NCBI GenBank assembly: GCA_022703295.1
Contig: JAKLDX010000026.1
Location: forward strand, 1,978 to 10,960
Source: Candidatus Omnitrophota bacterium
Lineage (GTDB): Bacteria > Omnitrophota > Gorgyraeia > 2-01-FULL-45-10
Direction of reading: 5' to 3'
DNA length: 8,983 bases
Position numbers and translations under genes: made by a program. Each line of letters begins with the position of its first letter. Positions within the stretch are counted from its first letter, which is position 1. The notes under the pieces were generated by a model. The model was not told where the DNA came from. It did no database searches and saw nothing but the letters and a program-made list of their open reading frames with translations. Below are positions 1 through 5,801 of this stretch, one piece after another.

Positions 1-128
1 ACGGCGCTTCTTTCGGCGGTGTCGCGCCGCTTCTTACGATGATGAACTGCTGCTCTCCGGGGGTGGCGGTAGTGAATATAGATAATGGTTTCGGCGCAGG
101 CTATTTCGCGTCGTTGATAAATCGTTAA
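1..128 (+). CDS. larB: LarB C-terminus (nickel-pincer cofactor biosynthesis), partial
   Basis: Only the last 41 complete codons are present; the first whole codon starts at base 3 and the stop is TAA at 126-128. The fragment reads GASFGGVAPLL, then a CCSPGVAVVNIDNGFGAGY stretch, then ends in SLINR. This glycine-rich tail with the SPG-x-VVNIDNG-GAG pattern is typical of the C-terminal (PurE/NCAIR mutase-like) domain of LarB. In the known pathway LarB carboxylates and hydrolyses nicotinic acid adenine dinucleotide to pyridinium-3,5-biscarboxylic acid mononucleotide, the first step to the nickel-pincer cofactor. The call is supported by larC downstream, the usual partner. The two are separated here by a small inserted gene, which is unusual. 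Most of the protein lies before the window, so its catalytic residues cannot be checked. Confidence 0.85.
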   Translation, partial: GASFGGVAPLLTMMNCCSPGVAVVNIDNGFGAGYFASLINR

Positions 129-179
129 CTGGTGGGCAATTAGGCTATTTCGCGCGTAATAAGCCTTTAGCAATTAGGC
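98..179 (+). repeat. Short direct repeats at the larB 3' end and behind it
   Basis: A 13-base sequence, AGGCTATTTCGCG, occurs inside the end of larB (98-110) and again, exactly, in the gap after its stop (142-154). A second repeat, GCAATTAGGC, occurs at 136-145 and 170-179. The copies overlap and adjoin the left repeat arm of the four-helix-bundle gene. They look like duplication scars, but no transposase or clear target-site duplication is visible. Confidence 0.6.
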
Positions 180-187
180 GATTAGGT
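170..187 (+). repeat. Left arm of inverted repeat flanking the four-helix-bundle gene
   Basis: GCAATTAGGCGATTAGGT here pairs with 554-571 on the other side of the gene; 16 of 18 positions match the reverse complement, including an uninterrupted 11-base core, GGCGATTAGGT. The arm ends five bases before the gene's start codon and contains the only Shine-Dalgarno-like AGG (184-186). Pairing of the arms in RNA would therefore cover the ribosome binding site. Confidence 0.7.
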
Positions 188-192
188 TATGC

Positions 193-552
193 ATGAAGCC
201 GCATAAAAGATTAGAGATTTGGGAAGAAATTATGAAACTCGTCGAAGAAGTTTACGAATTGACTAAGAAATTTCCGGCTGATGAAATGTACGGCATTATA
301 TCACAGATGAGAAGGGCGGCAATATCTATAGCTTCAAATGTCGCCGAAGGTTGTGCGCGAAGATCCACACGGGAAAAAGTTCAATTTTTTATAATGGCAC
401 GCGGATCATTAAGTGAGCTTGATGCGCAGTTGGAGATATCCTTGCGGCTAAATTTTATAAATAAACAGGAGAATGAAGTTGTAACAGAGCGGTTTGAGAG
501 GGTCAGTAGAATGTTGCAGGGGCTTATTAATAGTAGGTTGATTAGAAACTAA
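193..552 (+). CDS. Four-helix-bundle protein (S23 / 23S rRNA intervening-sequence protein family)
   Basis: This 119-residue protein matches the family often annotated as four helix bundle protein, S23 or IVP. The diagnostic block is QMRRAAISIASNVAEG (about residues 38-53), followed by ARRSTREKVQFF and the ARGSLSELDAQLEIS helix (about 69-83). It is all-helical, with no signal peptide or membrane segment, and its length is normal for the family. Relatives are encoded inside 23S rRNA intervening sequences of spirochaetes and others, as free-standing genes scattered through genomes, or, as the Avd homologue, beside diversity-generating retroelements. The molecular role of free-standing copies is not established, and no reverse transcriptase or variable repeat is present here. 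The gene separates larB from larC and is tightly bracketed by inverted repeats, which suggests it travels as a unit. The start is supported by AGG at 184-186, a weak site. Confidence 0.85.
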   Translation: MKPHKRLEIWEEIMKLVEEVYELTKKFPADEMYGIISQMRRAAISIASNVAEGCARRSTREKVQFFIMARGSLSELDAQLEISLRLNFINKQENEVVTERFERVSRMLQGLINSRLIRN

Positions 553-553
553 T

Positions 554-571
554 ACCTAATCGCCCAATCGC
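554..571 (+). repeat. Right arm of inverted repeat flanking the four-helix-bundle gene
   Basis: ACCTAATCGCCCAATCGC begins one base after the stop codon and is the reverse complement of 170-187 at 16 of 18 positions. Its last 14 bases (558-571) recur exactly at 593-606. The arms could form a long-range stem enclosing the whole reading frame, recalling the base-paired ends of rRNA intervening sequences. Confidence 0.7.
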
Positions 572-632
572 AACCGCTGCTATTAACAACAGAATCGCCC
601 AATCGCCCAAAGCTATTACGGAGCTATTAACA
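558..632 (+). repeat. Direct repeats between the four-helix-bundle gene and larC
   Basis: AATCGCCCAATCGC occurs at 558-571 and 593-606. GCTATTAACA occurs at 579-588 and 623-632, and AGCTATTA occurs at 611-618 and 622-629. The second GCTATTAACA overlaps the larC start codon. The larC ribosome binding site, GGAG at 620-623, lies inside this repeat-rich stretch, so larC expression may have been remodelled by the insertion. Confidence 0.6.
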
Positions 633-1804
633 TGCGACTCGTTTATTTTGACTGTTTCAGCGGGATCAGCGGAGACATGACTATCGGCGCGTTCCTTGAC
701 GCCGGGCTCAGTATGAACACGCTGTCGCGTGAGCTGAAAAAGCTGAAACTAAAAGGCTATGAAGTTAAAAAACGTAGGGTTTTACGGGGCGGCATCGCCG
801 GCACAAAATTCGATTGCATCACCCGCGGGGAAGGCCACGGCCACAGGCCGGTGAGGGAAATAATAAGGCTGATCAAAAAAAGCGACTTGAGCAACAGGGT
901 GAAGTCATTATCTTGCGGGATCTTTGAGAATATAGGCCGCGCCGAGGCCAGGGTGCACGGGTTAACAAAAGACGCCGATGTGATGCTGCATGAATTAGGC
1001 AGCATAGATTCGATAGTCGATATTGTAGGCGCTGCGATAGCGCTCGACGAACTCGATATAGGCGCTTTTTATTCTTCGCCGGTGAATACCGGCAGAGGAT
1101 TTGTAAAAACAGCCCATGGCGTATTACCGGTTCCTGCGCCTGCGGTACTGGAATTACTCAGAGACGCGCCGTTAAAAGTATCCGCCGTAGACGCGGAGCT
1201 GGTCACGCCTACGGGTGCCGGCATATTGAAGACCCTCGTCACCGGCTTTGGAGTAATGCCGCAGATGAAGGTCGCGGCTGCGGGCTACGGAGCGGGCTCG
1301 ATGGAATTCACGAACTTCCCGAACATGCTGCGCGTTATAATAGGTGATACGGCAAGTTCCTTCAAAGAAGATAAGGTTTGTGTCATCGAAGCGAATATCG
1401 ATGACATGAACCCGCAATATTTCGAGTATCTTTTCGAAAGGCTTTTCGGGGAAGGCGCGCTGGATGTCTTCCTGACCAATGTTCTGATGAAAAAATCCCG
1501 GCCGGCATTCCGGTTGACGGTGCTGGCCGATCCGTCGCTTCGTGAAAAGATGGCGGCGATAATACTCGGCGAGACGACCACCGTAGGATTAAGATTCTAT
1601 GAAGCAGGCAGGTTTATTCTGGACCGGAAGATAGTTAAGGCCAGGACTAAGTACGGCGAGGTGAAGGTGAAAGTAAGCACTGGCGCAGGCGGGATAAAGA
1701 CTGTTTCCGCGGAATATGAGGATTGCGCGAGGATCGCCAGGCAAAAAAAAATTCCCTTAAAAAAAATCATGGAAGAGGCTAAAAATGCTATCAAAGATAA
1801 TTAG
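632..1804 (+). CDS. larC: LarC, nickel insertion enzyme for the nickel-pincer nucleotide cofactor
   Basis: In this pathway LarC is a CTP-dependent cyclometallase that inserts nickel into the dithio-carboxylated pyridinium mononucleotide, completing the cofactor of lactate racemase (LarA) and related epimerases. Visible family blocks are DCFSGISGDM (7-16), a short His-containing GEGHGHR segment (66-72), MLHELGSIDSIVDI (118-131), SSPVNTGRG (148-156), TPTGAG (192-197), EANIDDMNPQ (253-262) and TTTVGLRF (315-322). The length, 390 residues, is normal for full-length LarC. The reading frame is continuous, unlike Lactobacillus plantarum, where two open frames are joined by programmed frameshifting. 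The His-rich stretch is shorter than in many homologues. The ATG is preceded by GGAG at 620-623 with good spacing. It follows larB after the inserted small gene, and its last 20 bases overlap the next gene. Confidence 0.93.
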   Translation: MRLVYFDCFSGISGDMTIGAFLDAGLSMNTLSRELKKLKLKGYEVKKRRVLRGGIAGTKFDCITRGEGHGHRPVREIIRLIKKSDLSNRVKSLSCGIFENIGRAEARVHGLTKDADVMLHELGSIDSIVDIVGAAIALDELDIGAFYSSPVNTGRGFVKTAHGVLPVPAPAVLELLRDAPLKVSAVDAELVTPTGAGILKTLVTGFGVMPQMKVAAAGYGAGSMEFTNFPNMLRVIIGDTASSFKEDKVCVIEANIDDMNPQYFEYLFERLFGEGALDVFLTNVLMKKSRPAFRLTVLADPSLREKMAAIILGETTTVGLRFYEAGRFILDRKIVKARTKYGEVKVKVSTGAGGIKTVSAEYEDCARIARQKKIPLKKIMEEAKNAIKDN

Positions 1805-2756
1805 TTTTTTTATTTTGGCCGCTTTTTTCTGCGGCTTGTCCTATGCCGATACAATTACGACTAACGACGGCAGGGAAGTAAAAGGCGTGGTGGTGGAGGA
1901 CTACAAGGACAGGCTGGTCTTTTCCACTCCCGATGGGGAAATTACGATACCCAAGGCGAACATAAAAGAGCTTGCCCTGGACAGCGAAGAGGAGAATCTA
2001 ATAAAGCTTGCCGAAAGGGCATTTGAGCGCCGCGACTATAACCGCTCTTACACTTATTATCTGATCGCGCATGAATTAAATCCTGATTCAAAGCCCGCGA
2101 AAGACGGCATGGTTTTTTTGCAGGGGTACCTATTCCGCAAGGAAGAGATAAATAAAGAAGAAGAGATGAAGAGGCTGCAGAGGCTGGAGCGGTACGGCAC
2201 TGTGGTAGAGACCGCCAGGGGTGACAAGGAAAAGCTGGAAGAATTAAAGAGCAATCTGAAAAATTCATTAGGGTTGGAAATAAAGACAAATAAAGCGGTG
2301 CCGGAAATAGCGGCAGTAACGAAAAGCTCTCCGGCTTATGATGCGGGTATAAGAAAAGGCGATTTGCTTGTGGCGGTCTGGGGGAAGCTCACAGGGTATA
2401 TGCCCATCGGAGAAATACTGGAGCTGGCATTAGACAAGCCTTCGCTGGAGTTAAAATGCACGATAGAGCGCACGGCCAATGTGGAGATAGGGGATAAGGG
2501 CGCGTTCGCGGGCCCGGAAAGAATGATCGGCGCGTCTCTGAAAATGGAATTTGACGGGCTTACAATATCCGGCGTCAAAGATAACGGCGCCGCCGGTAAG
2601 GCCGGACTCGAAAAGGACGACCTTATAACGGCTATAGACGGAAAATCGACGCGTTATATGCCGCTCCAAAAAGCTGTCGAACTTATAAAGAGCTCAAAAG
2701 AAGATTCGGTGAAGCTAACCATCAGGCGTGAATTAACAATCTGGAGGAGGAAATAA
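1785..2756 (+). CDS. Exported protein with two PDZ-like domains and a TPR-like segment
   Basis: The 323-residue product has a hydrophobic signal peptide (about 4-18) with a likely signal peptidase I site after SYA at residue 21. Cys16 is not in a good lipobox, so a lipoprotein is less likely. Residues 22-63 form a small beta-rich domain (DTITTNDGREVKG, then TPDGEITIPKANI), a pattern seen on other exported proteins. Residues 68-105 look like a TPR-type helical pair (AERAFERRDYNRSYTYYLIA). A charged helical linker covers about 115-160. Two PDZ-like domains follow: about 162-230 (ITKSSPAYDAGIRKGDLLVAV type) and 247-315 (GVKDNGAAGKAGLEKDDLITAIDG type). No protease domain is present, so this is probably a periplasmic scaffold or binding protein. 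The start overlaps larC by 20 bp and has GGAAGAGG at 1771-1778, so translation is probably coupled. The exact role is unknown. Confidence 0.75.
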   Translation: MLSKIISFFILAAFFCGLSYADTITTNDGREVKGVVVEDYKDRLVFSTPDGEITIPKANIKELALDSEEENLIKLAERAFERRDYNRSYTYYLIAHELNPDSKPAKDGMVFLQGYLFRKEEINKEEEMKRLQRLERYGTVVETARGDKEKLEELKSNLKNSLGLEIKTNKAVPEIAAVTKSSPAYDAGIRKGDLLVAVWGKLTGYMPIGEILELALDKPSLELKCTIERTANVEIGDKGAFAGPERMIGASLKMEFDGLTISGVKDNGAAGKAGLEKDDLITAIDGKSTRYMPLQKAVELIKSSKEDSVKLTIRRELTIWRRK

Positions 2757-2757
2757 T

Positions 2758-3345
2758 ATGGATGCCCAAACGGCCAGGCCAAAATTCAGAAGAAAACAGT
2801 ATCTTATATTAAAAGAGTTCCAATTAAAATATGTTGGTATTATATTACTTTTGATGTTCTTAACAGCGGCTTTGTGCTCTTACGTTGTTTATTATACCAG
2901 CATGATAGTTATGGGGGAAAAGCTTGCCAATGTCTATCCGCAGGGCAGACTGATGTCTATAGTGAACATCGTGAATTCTCATATCTTATTGAGCCTCATA
3001 TTAGTTACACCATTAGTAGTGATCATGGGGATATTCTTATCGCATAAGATCGCTGGCCCGCTTTTCCGTATCGAGAGGACCATCAGGAACATGACGAGCG
3101 GGGATCTGTCCGAACATATAGTTCTAAGAAAAGGGGACCAGCTGGCCAGCCTGGCAGATGTGGTGAATGATATGTCGGATAAACTCAGGCAGGACATATC
3201 GGCCAATAAGGAGCGCCTTACCGCAGCCTTGGCCAGTATCGATACCCTGAAGCGCAAATCCCAGGGCGGCGCCGACGTCGATAATATTGAAAAGAATATT
3301 AAGTTAATATTAGATGATCTGGAGCGCCAAAAGTTAAAAAAATAA
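2758..3345 (+). CDS. Two-pass inner-membrane protein with HAMP domain and C-terminal coiled coil, no output domain
   Basis: The 195-residue protein has a basic cytoplasmic N-terminus, a first membrane helix at about 27-48, a short external loop of about 25 residues, and a second membrane helix at about 74-95. A HAMP domain follows (about 95-145, beginning SHKIAGPLFRIERTI and containing the conserved MTSGDLSE turn). The remainder (about 146-195) is a charged helix, probably coiled coil. HAMP domains normally relay a signal to a kinase, cyclase or chemotaxis output domain; none is present, and the external loop is too short for a standard sensor domain. It may act in a complex with another signalling protein. 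A strong site, GGAGGAGG (2743-2750), precedes the ATG, and the previous stop is one base upstream, so it is co-transcribed with the PDZ gene. Confidence 0.8.
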   Translation: MDAQTARPKFRRKQYLILKEFQLKYVGIILLLMFLTAALCSYVVYYTSMIVMGEKLANVYPQGRLMSIVNIVNSHILLSLILVTPLVVIMGIFLSHKIAGPLFRIERTIRNMTSGDLSEHIVLRKGDQLASLADVVNDMSDKLRQDISANKERLTAALASIDTLKRKSQGGADVDNIEKNIKLILDDLERQKLKK

Positions 3346-3419
3346 GAAATTTTATAATTCCAACCAATTAAGCCTCAATAGGTTATGTAAAATAGCCTGA
3401 AAAATCCGCGCTGCTTCCC

Positions 3420-3447
3420 TTGACAATCCTGAAACTTAAGGTAAACT
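3420..3447 (+). promoter_or_regulatory. Possible sigma-70-type promoter for the helix-turn-helix gene
   Basis: TTGACA (3420-3425) is a perfect -35 consensus. With a 16-base spacer, TAAACT (3442-3447) gives a 4-of-6 match to the -10 box. This is the first good -35 after the HAMP gene and would make a transcript with a leader of about 100 bases that contains the strong stem-loop at 3473-3498. The -10 is weak, so the start site is uncertain. Confidence 0.4.
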
Positions 3448-3461
3448 TATACCACCCTAAG
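3435..3461 (+). promoter_or_regulatory. Weak imperfect inverted repeat overlapping the putative -10 region
   Basis: CTTAAGGT (3435-3442) pairs with ACCCTAAG (3454-3461) at seven of eight positions around an 11-base loop. Because it covers the proposed -10 box it could be an operator-like dyad as well as an RNA hairpin. It is short and could be chance. Confidence 0.3.
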
Positions 3462-3472
3462 ACAATAGGTGC

Positions 3473-3498
3473 GCCCTTATACGAAGATGTGTAAGGGC
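3473..3498 (+). promoter_or_regulatory. Strong leader stem-loop upstream of the helix-turn-helix gene
   Basis: GCCCTTATAC (3473-3482) and GTGTAAGGGC (3489-3498) form a 10-pair stem with one G-U pair and a six-base loop, GAAGAT. No T-run follows, so it is not a standard terminator. It could be a dyad operator for the small DNA-binding protein encoded 55 bases downstream, or an RNA regulatory or stabilising hairpin. Confidence 0.6.
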
Positions 3499-3553
3499 AT
3501 ATTAGTCTATACCAAAAGAGTATAACTAGTATAAAAGAGAAGGTGGTGTTCTT

Positions 3554-3751
3554 ATGCCAGAGGACAATGTCTTCACGGTTCAGGAATTGGCCACTTATTT
3601 GCGGATGAAGCCTGTCACCATTTATAAGCACGCAAAGGCAGGCAAGCTTCCGTGTTTCAAAGTGGGCGCCAATTGGCGGTTCAAAAAGGCTACAATCGAC
3701 CGCTGGATTTCTGAGCAGGAAGAAAAAGAGAATAACGGGCACAGCAAATAA
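3554..3751 (+). CDS. Small excisionase/MerR-type helix-turn-helix DNA-binding protein
   Basis: The 65-residue protein is essentially one winged helix-turn-helix of the excisionase-like (HTH_17) type. FTVQELATYLRMKPVTIYKHAKAGKLP (7-33) gives helix, turn and recognition helix; FKVGANWRFKKATIDRWI (35-52) gives the wing and closing helix. A short charged tail follows. Members include phage/plasmid excisionases, but many are stand-alone chromosomal regulators. No integrase or attachment site is visible here, so a regulator is more likely. The ATG is preceded by AAGGTGGTG (3540-3548), one mismatch from the ideal anti-Shine-Dalgarno complement, so good translation is expected. It has its own leader with dyads and its own terminator, and lies just ahead of the KS cluster, which it may regulate; that link is inference. 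Confidence 0.85.
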   Translation: MPEDNVFTVQELATYLRMKPVTIYKHAKAGKLPCFKVGANWRFKKATIDRWISEQEEKENNGHSK

Positions 3752-3786
3752 TACCCAACTATCATAATTAGTTGGGTATTTGTTTA
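3751..3786 (+). terminator. Rho-independent terminator after the helix-turn-helix gene
   Basis: ATACCCAACT (3751-3760) pairs perfectly with AGTTGGGTAT (3770-3779) over 10 bp with a nine-base loop. The T-rich run TTTGTTTA follows (from about 3778). The stem starts at the last base of the helix-turn-helix gene's stop codon. Only 36 bases separate it from the next start codon, so the downstream cluster needs either readthrough or a promoter overlapping this structure. I found no convincing promoter there. Confidence 0.85.
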
Positions 3787-3820
3787 TATGGCCTTTCCAT
3801 ATCATAAAAGGATATATGGA
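3786..3820 (+). promoter_or_regulatory. Competing small hairpins over the first ketosynthase start
   Basis: CCATAT (3797-3802) can pair with ATATGG upstream (3786-3791), or TCCATAT (3796-3802) can pair with ATATGGA downstream (3814-3820), which includes the ATG at 3816. The second fold would put the start codon in a stem and the AAAAGGA ribosome site (3806-3812) in the loop. The first fold would free both. The stems are only 6-7 pairs and AT-rich, so a regulatory role is speculative. Confidence 0.3.
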
Positions 3821-5057
3821 TAAAAGAATCGTAATAACCGGATTAGGTGTTATAGCCTCGAACGGCACAGGCAAGGATAAATTCTGGCAGGCCCTTCAGG
3901 AGGGTACCTCCGGGATAAAGCCGGTGACCCTTTTCGACGCCTCAAAGCTCAAAAGCAAGCTTGCGGGGGAGATATCGGATTTCAATCCCGAATCGATACT
4001 CGGCCCTAAGGGGTTGCGCAACATGGACCGCTCGACAAAGCTCGCCCTGGCCGCATCGAAGCTGGCGCTGGACGATGCCGGGATAGCGCAACCGATACCC
4101 GAGGCGGAAACAGACAGCTATGGCGTGTCCCTTGGCTCAACGATGGGTTCGGTATGGTCTGTTAGTGAATTTGATAAGGAAGCGCTGAGGGATGGACCCA
4201 GGTCGGTGAATCCCGCGCTTTTCGCGAATACTGTGATAAATTCTCCGGCGAGCCAGGTGTCAATACGGTTTAATATACAGGGATTTAATAGCACTATGTC
4301 TACAGGATTTTGTTCGAGCCTGGACGCTATTTATTATGCGGCCACTATAATGGATCTTTACGGTTACGATGTCGTGCTCGCGGGAGGGGTCGAAGAACTT
4401 TGCGAACAGACGTATAAAGGCTTTTACAAGATCGGGCACCTGGCAGGCTCCAGGACAGACAAGGAAGAGGTAAACTGCCCGTTCGATAAGCGAAGGAACG
4501 GTATCGTGCTGGGCGAGGGGGCGGTGATGGTAACGCTGGAAGAGGCCGGCCACGCGAAAAAAAGAGGCGCGAAGATCTACGCGGAAATTTTAGGTTACGG
4601 CACATCTTTTGATCTTGACAGCAGGAATATTTACAGCCCAAAGGCGAAAGGCGCGACAAAAGCAATAGCTCAATGCCTGGACGACTCTAAGGCCGTCGCC
4701 GGAGAGGTGGACTTCATCTGCGCCAGCGCGAACTCGACGCTCGATTGCGATTTTATGGAGACGGCCGCCATAAAGAATGTTTTCGGCGCGGCGGCGAAGG
4801 AAGTCCCGGTCAGCGCCGCGAAATCCATGGTAGGTGAATGTTTTTCGGCGTCAGGCGGCATGAGCCTCGCGGCATCTGTGGGCGCGATCGAGAACGGGTT
4901 TATCCCGCCAACTATTAATTACAAGTCGCCGGACAGGCGTTGTGACCTGGATTATGTCCCGAATAGCGGCAGGAAGAAGAAGGTAAATAAATGCCTCGTA
5001 AACTCATTCAGCCCGACAGGGCCGAATTCATGTTTAATGATAGGAAGATATGCTTAA
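3816..5057 (+). CDS. Ketosynthase-like protein with degraded active site (KS/chain-length-factor-like)
   Basis: This 413-residue protein has the full FabF-type thiolase fold length and landmarks: VITGLGVIASNGTG at the N-terminus, TGFCSSLDA with Cys166, CPFDKRRNGIVLGEGA (221-236), AKSMVGE (335-341) and a C-terminal NSFSPTGPNS. In active condensing enzymes a histidine follows in SAHGT and another in KSMxGH. Here the matching positions are Asn306 (ASANST) and Glu341 (VGE), so the nucleophile is kept but both histidines are gone. The usual GFGGTN loop is also replaced. It is probably not a normal Claisen-condensing enzyme. A partner or chain-length-factor role with the second KS, a scaffold, or altered chemistry is possible. 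The ATG at 3816 (MDKRIVITG) is chosen over a TTG at 3780, which lies in the terminator and adds a non-family leader; AAAAGGA precedes it. It overlaps the next gene by 8 bp. Confidence 0.88.
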   Translation: MDKRIVITGLGVIASNGTGKDKFWQALQEGTSGIKPVTLFDASKLKSKLAGEISDFNPESILGPKGLRNMDRSTKLALAASKLALDDAGIAQPIPEAETDSYGVSLGSTMGSVWSVSEFDKEALRDGPRSVNPALFANTVINSPASQVSIRFNIQGFNSTMSTGFCSSLDAIYYAATIMDLYGYDVVLAGGVEELCEQTYKGFYKIGHLAGSRTDKEEVNCPFDKRRNGIVLGEGAVMVTLEEAGHAKKRGAKIYAEILGYGTSFDLDSRNIYSPKAKGATKAIAQCLDDSKAVAGEVDFICASANSTLDCDFMETAAIKNVFGAAAKEVPVSAAKSMVGECFSASGGMSLAASVGAIENGFIPPTINYKSPDRRCDLDYVPNSGRKKKVNKCLVNSFSPTGPNSCLMIGRYA

Positions 5058-5784
5058 GGACAAGATAGCGGTGGTTACCGGAGGTTCGAGGGGGATAGGC
5101 AAGGCGATAGTGATGGAGCTTGTGCGTGCCGGCGCGAGCGTTGTCTTTACGTATCTGAAGAGTGATGAGGCAGCCTTAAAGCTGTCGGATGAGGCAAAGG
5201 AACTCGGCGGAAAAGCCGAGGCGGTGAAGTCCGATTCCAGGCAGTATGCACAGGCTAAATCGGTTGTTGATGAGACGATAAAAAGGTTCGGCAGGCTCGA
5301 TATACTGGTGAATAACGCGGGCATAATAAAGGATAAAGCATTGATGCTCATGGAGCCTTCGGATTGGCAGGAGGTTATCGAGACCAACCTGACCGGTTAT
5401 TTTAATATGTCAAAGGCTTGTATTGTGGGCATGATGAAACAGAAAAGCGGTAATATCATAAATATATCGTCTGTCGCCGGTGTTGTAGGCACGCCGAGGC
5501 AGACCAATTACGCGAGCGCCAAGGCAGGGATCGTAGGGCTTACAAAATCGCTCGCCAAAGAGGTGGCTTCCTTTAATATAAGGGTCAATGCGGTCGCGCC
5601 GGGTTACATCGAGACTGACATGACCAGGGATCTTAAGAAAAAAGACGAGCTGCTTAAGCTGGTGCCTTGCGGCAGGCTGGGAAAGCCGGAAGAAGTCGCG
5701 AAGGTGGTGGCTTTTTTAGCGGGCGATGAGTCGGGATATATAACCGGACAGGTTATAAAAATAGATGGCGGACTGGCAATATAA
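5050..5784 (+). CDS. fabG: 3-oxoacyl-ACP reductase, FabG-type SDR (ketoreductase)
   Basis: This enzyme reduces the beta-keto group of an ACP-bound chain to a hydroxyl using NAD(P)H. The 244 residues are the normal FabG length. Visible are the nucleotide-binding TGGSRGIG (10-17), NNAG (88-91), Asn113 in ETNLTG, catalytic Ser141 in SSVAG, and the YxxxK pair Tyr154-Lys158 in NYASAKAG. PGYIETDM (184-191) and the C-terminal ITGQVIKIDGG complete the family pattern. All catalytic residues are intact. The start codon overlaps the end of the first ketosynthase gene by 8 bp and has AGGAAG just upstream, so translation is probably coupled. Lying between a ketosynthase and an acyl carrier protein, it is most likely dedicated to this cluster, although a housekeeping fatty-acid role cannot be excluded. 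The symbol denotes the family. Confidence 0.93.
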   Translation: MLKDKIAVVTGGSRGIGKAIVMELVRAGASVVFTYLKSDEAALKLSDEAKELGGKAEAVKSDSRQYAQAKSVVDETIKRFGRLDILVNNAGIIKDKALMLMEPSDWQEVIETNLTGYFNMSKACIVGMMKQKSGNIINISSVAGVVGTPRQTNYASAKAGIVGLTKSLAKEVASFNIRVNAVAPGYIETDMTRDLKKKDELLKLVPCGRLGKPEEVAKVVAFLAGDESGYITGQVIKIDGGLAI

Positions 5785-5786
5785 CA

Positions 5787-5795
5787 TAAGGAGGT
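5787..5795 (+). promoter_or_regulatory. Perfect Shine-Dalgarno site for the acyl carrier protein
   Basis: TAAGGAGGT is fully complementary to the usual 16S 3' end and lies six bases before the ATG at 5802. It is the strongest ribosome site in the cluster, which fits the need for excess carrier protein over the enzymes it serves. Confidence 0.8.
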
Positions 5796-5801
5796 AGACA
5801 A

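Noticed and set aside
193..552. Diversity-generating retroelement (Avd-like accessory gene)
   Set aside because: The protein family is related to Avd, but no reverse transcriptase, template repeat or variable repeat occurs in the window. A free-standing S23-type gene fits better.
632..1804. Programmed frameshift in larC as in Lactobacillus
   Set aside because: The frame is continuous over 390 codons and carries both the N- and C-terminal LarC motifs, so none is needed. The A-run at 1743-1750 is near the end and does not interrupt the frame.
3346..3419. Terminator after the HAMP gene
   Set aside because: I looked for a stable stem followed by T residues and found only a short AT-rich dyad near 3346-3361. 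I see no supported terminator there.
3554..3751. Prophage or plasmid excisionase marking an integrated element
   Set aside because: No integrase, attachment-site repeats or phage genes are nearby. This helix-turn-helix type is common in chromosomal regulators.
3780..3815. TTG at 3780 as an upstream start for the first ketosynthase
   Set aside because: It lies in the terminator, adds a 12-residue leader unlike the family, and has no ribosome site. The ATG at 3816 gives the normal MDKRIVITG start.
3383..3874. Minus-strand open frame of 163 codons across the regulator gene
   Set aside because: It runs antisense through the helix-turn-helix gene, the terminator and the KS start, resembles no family I know and lacks a sensible ribosome site. 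The + strand genes explain the region.
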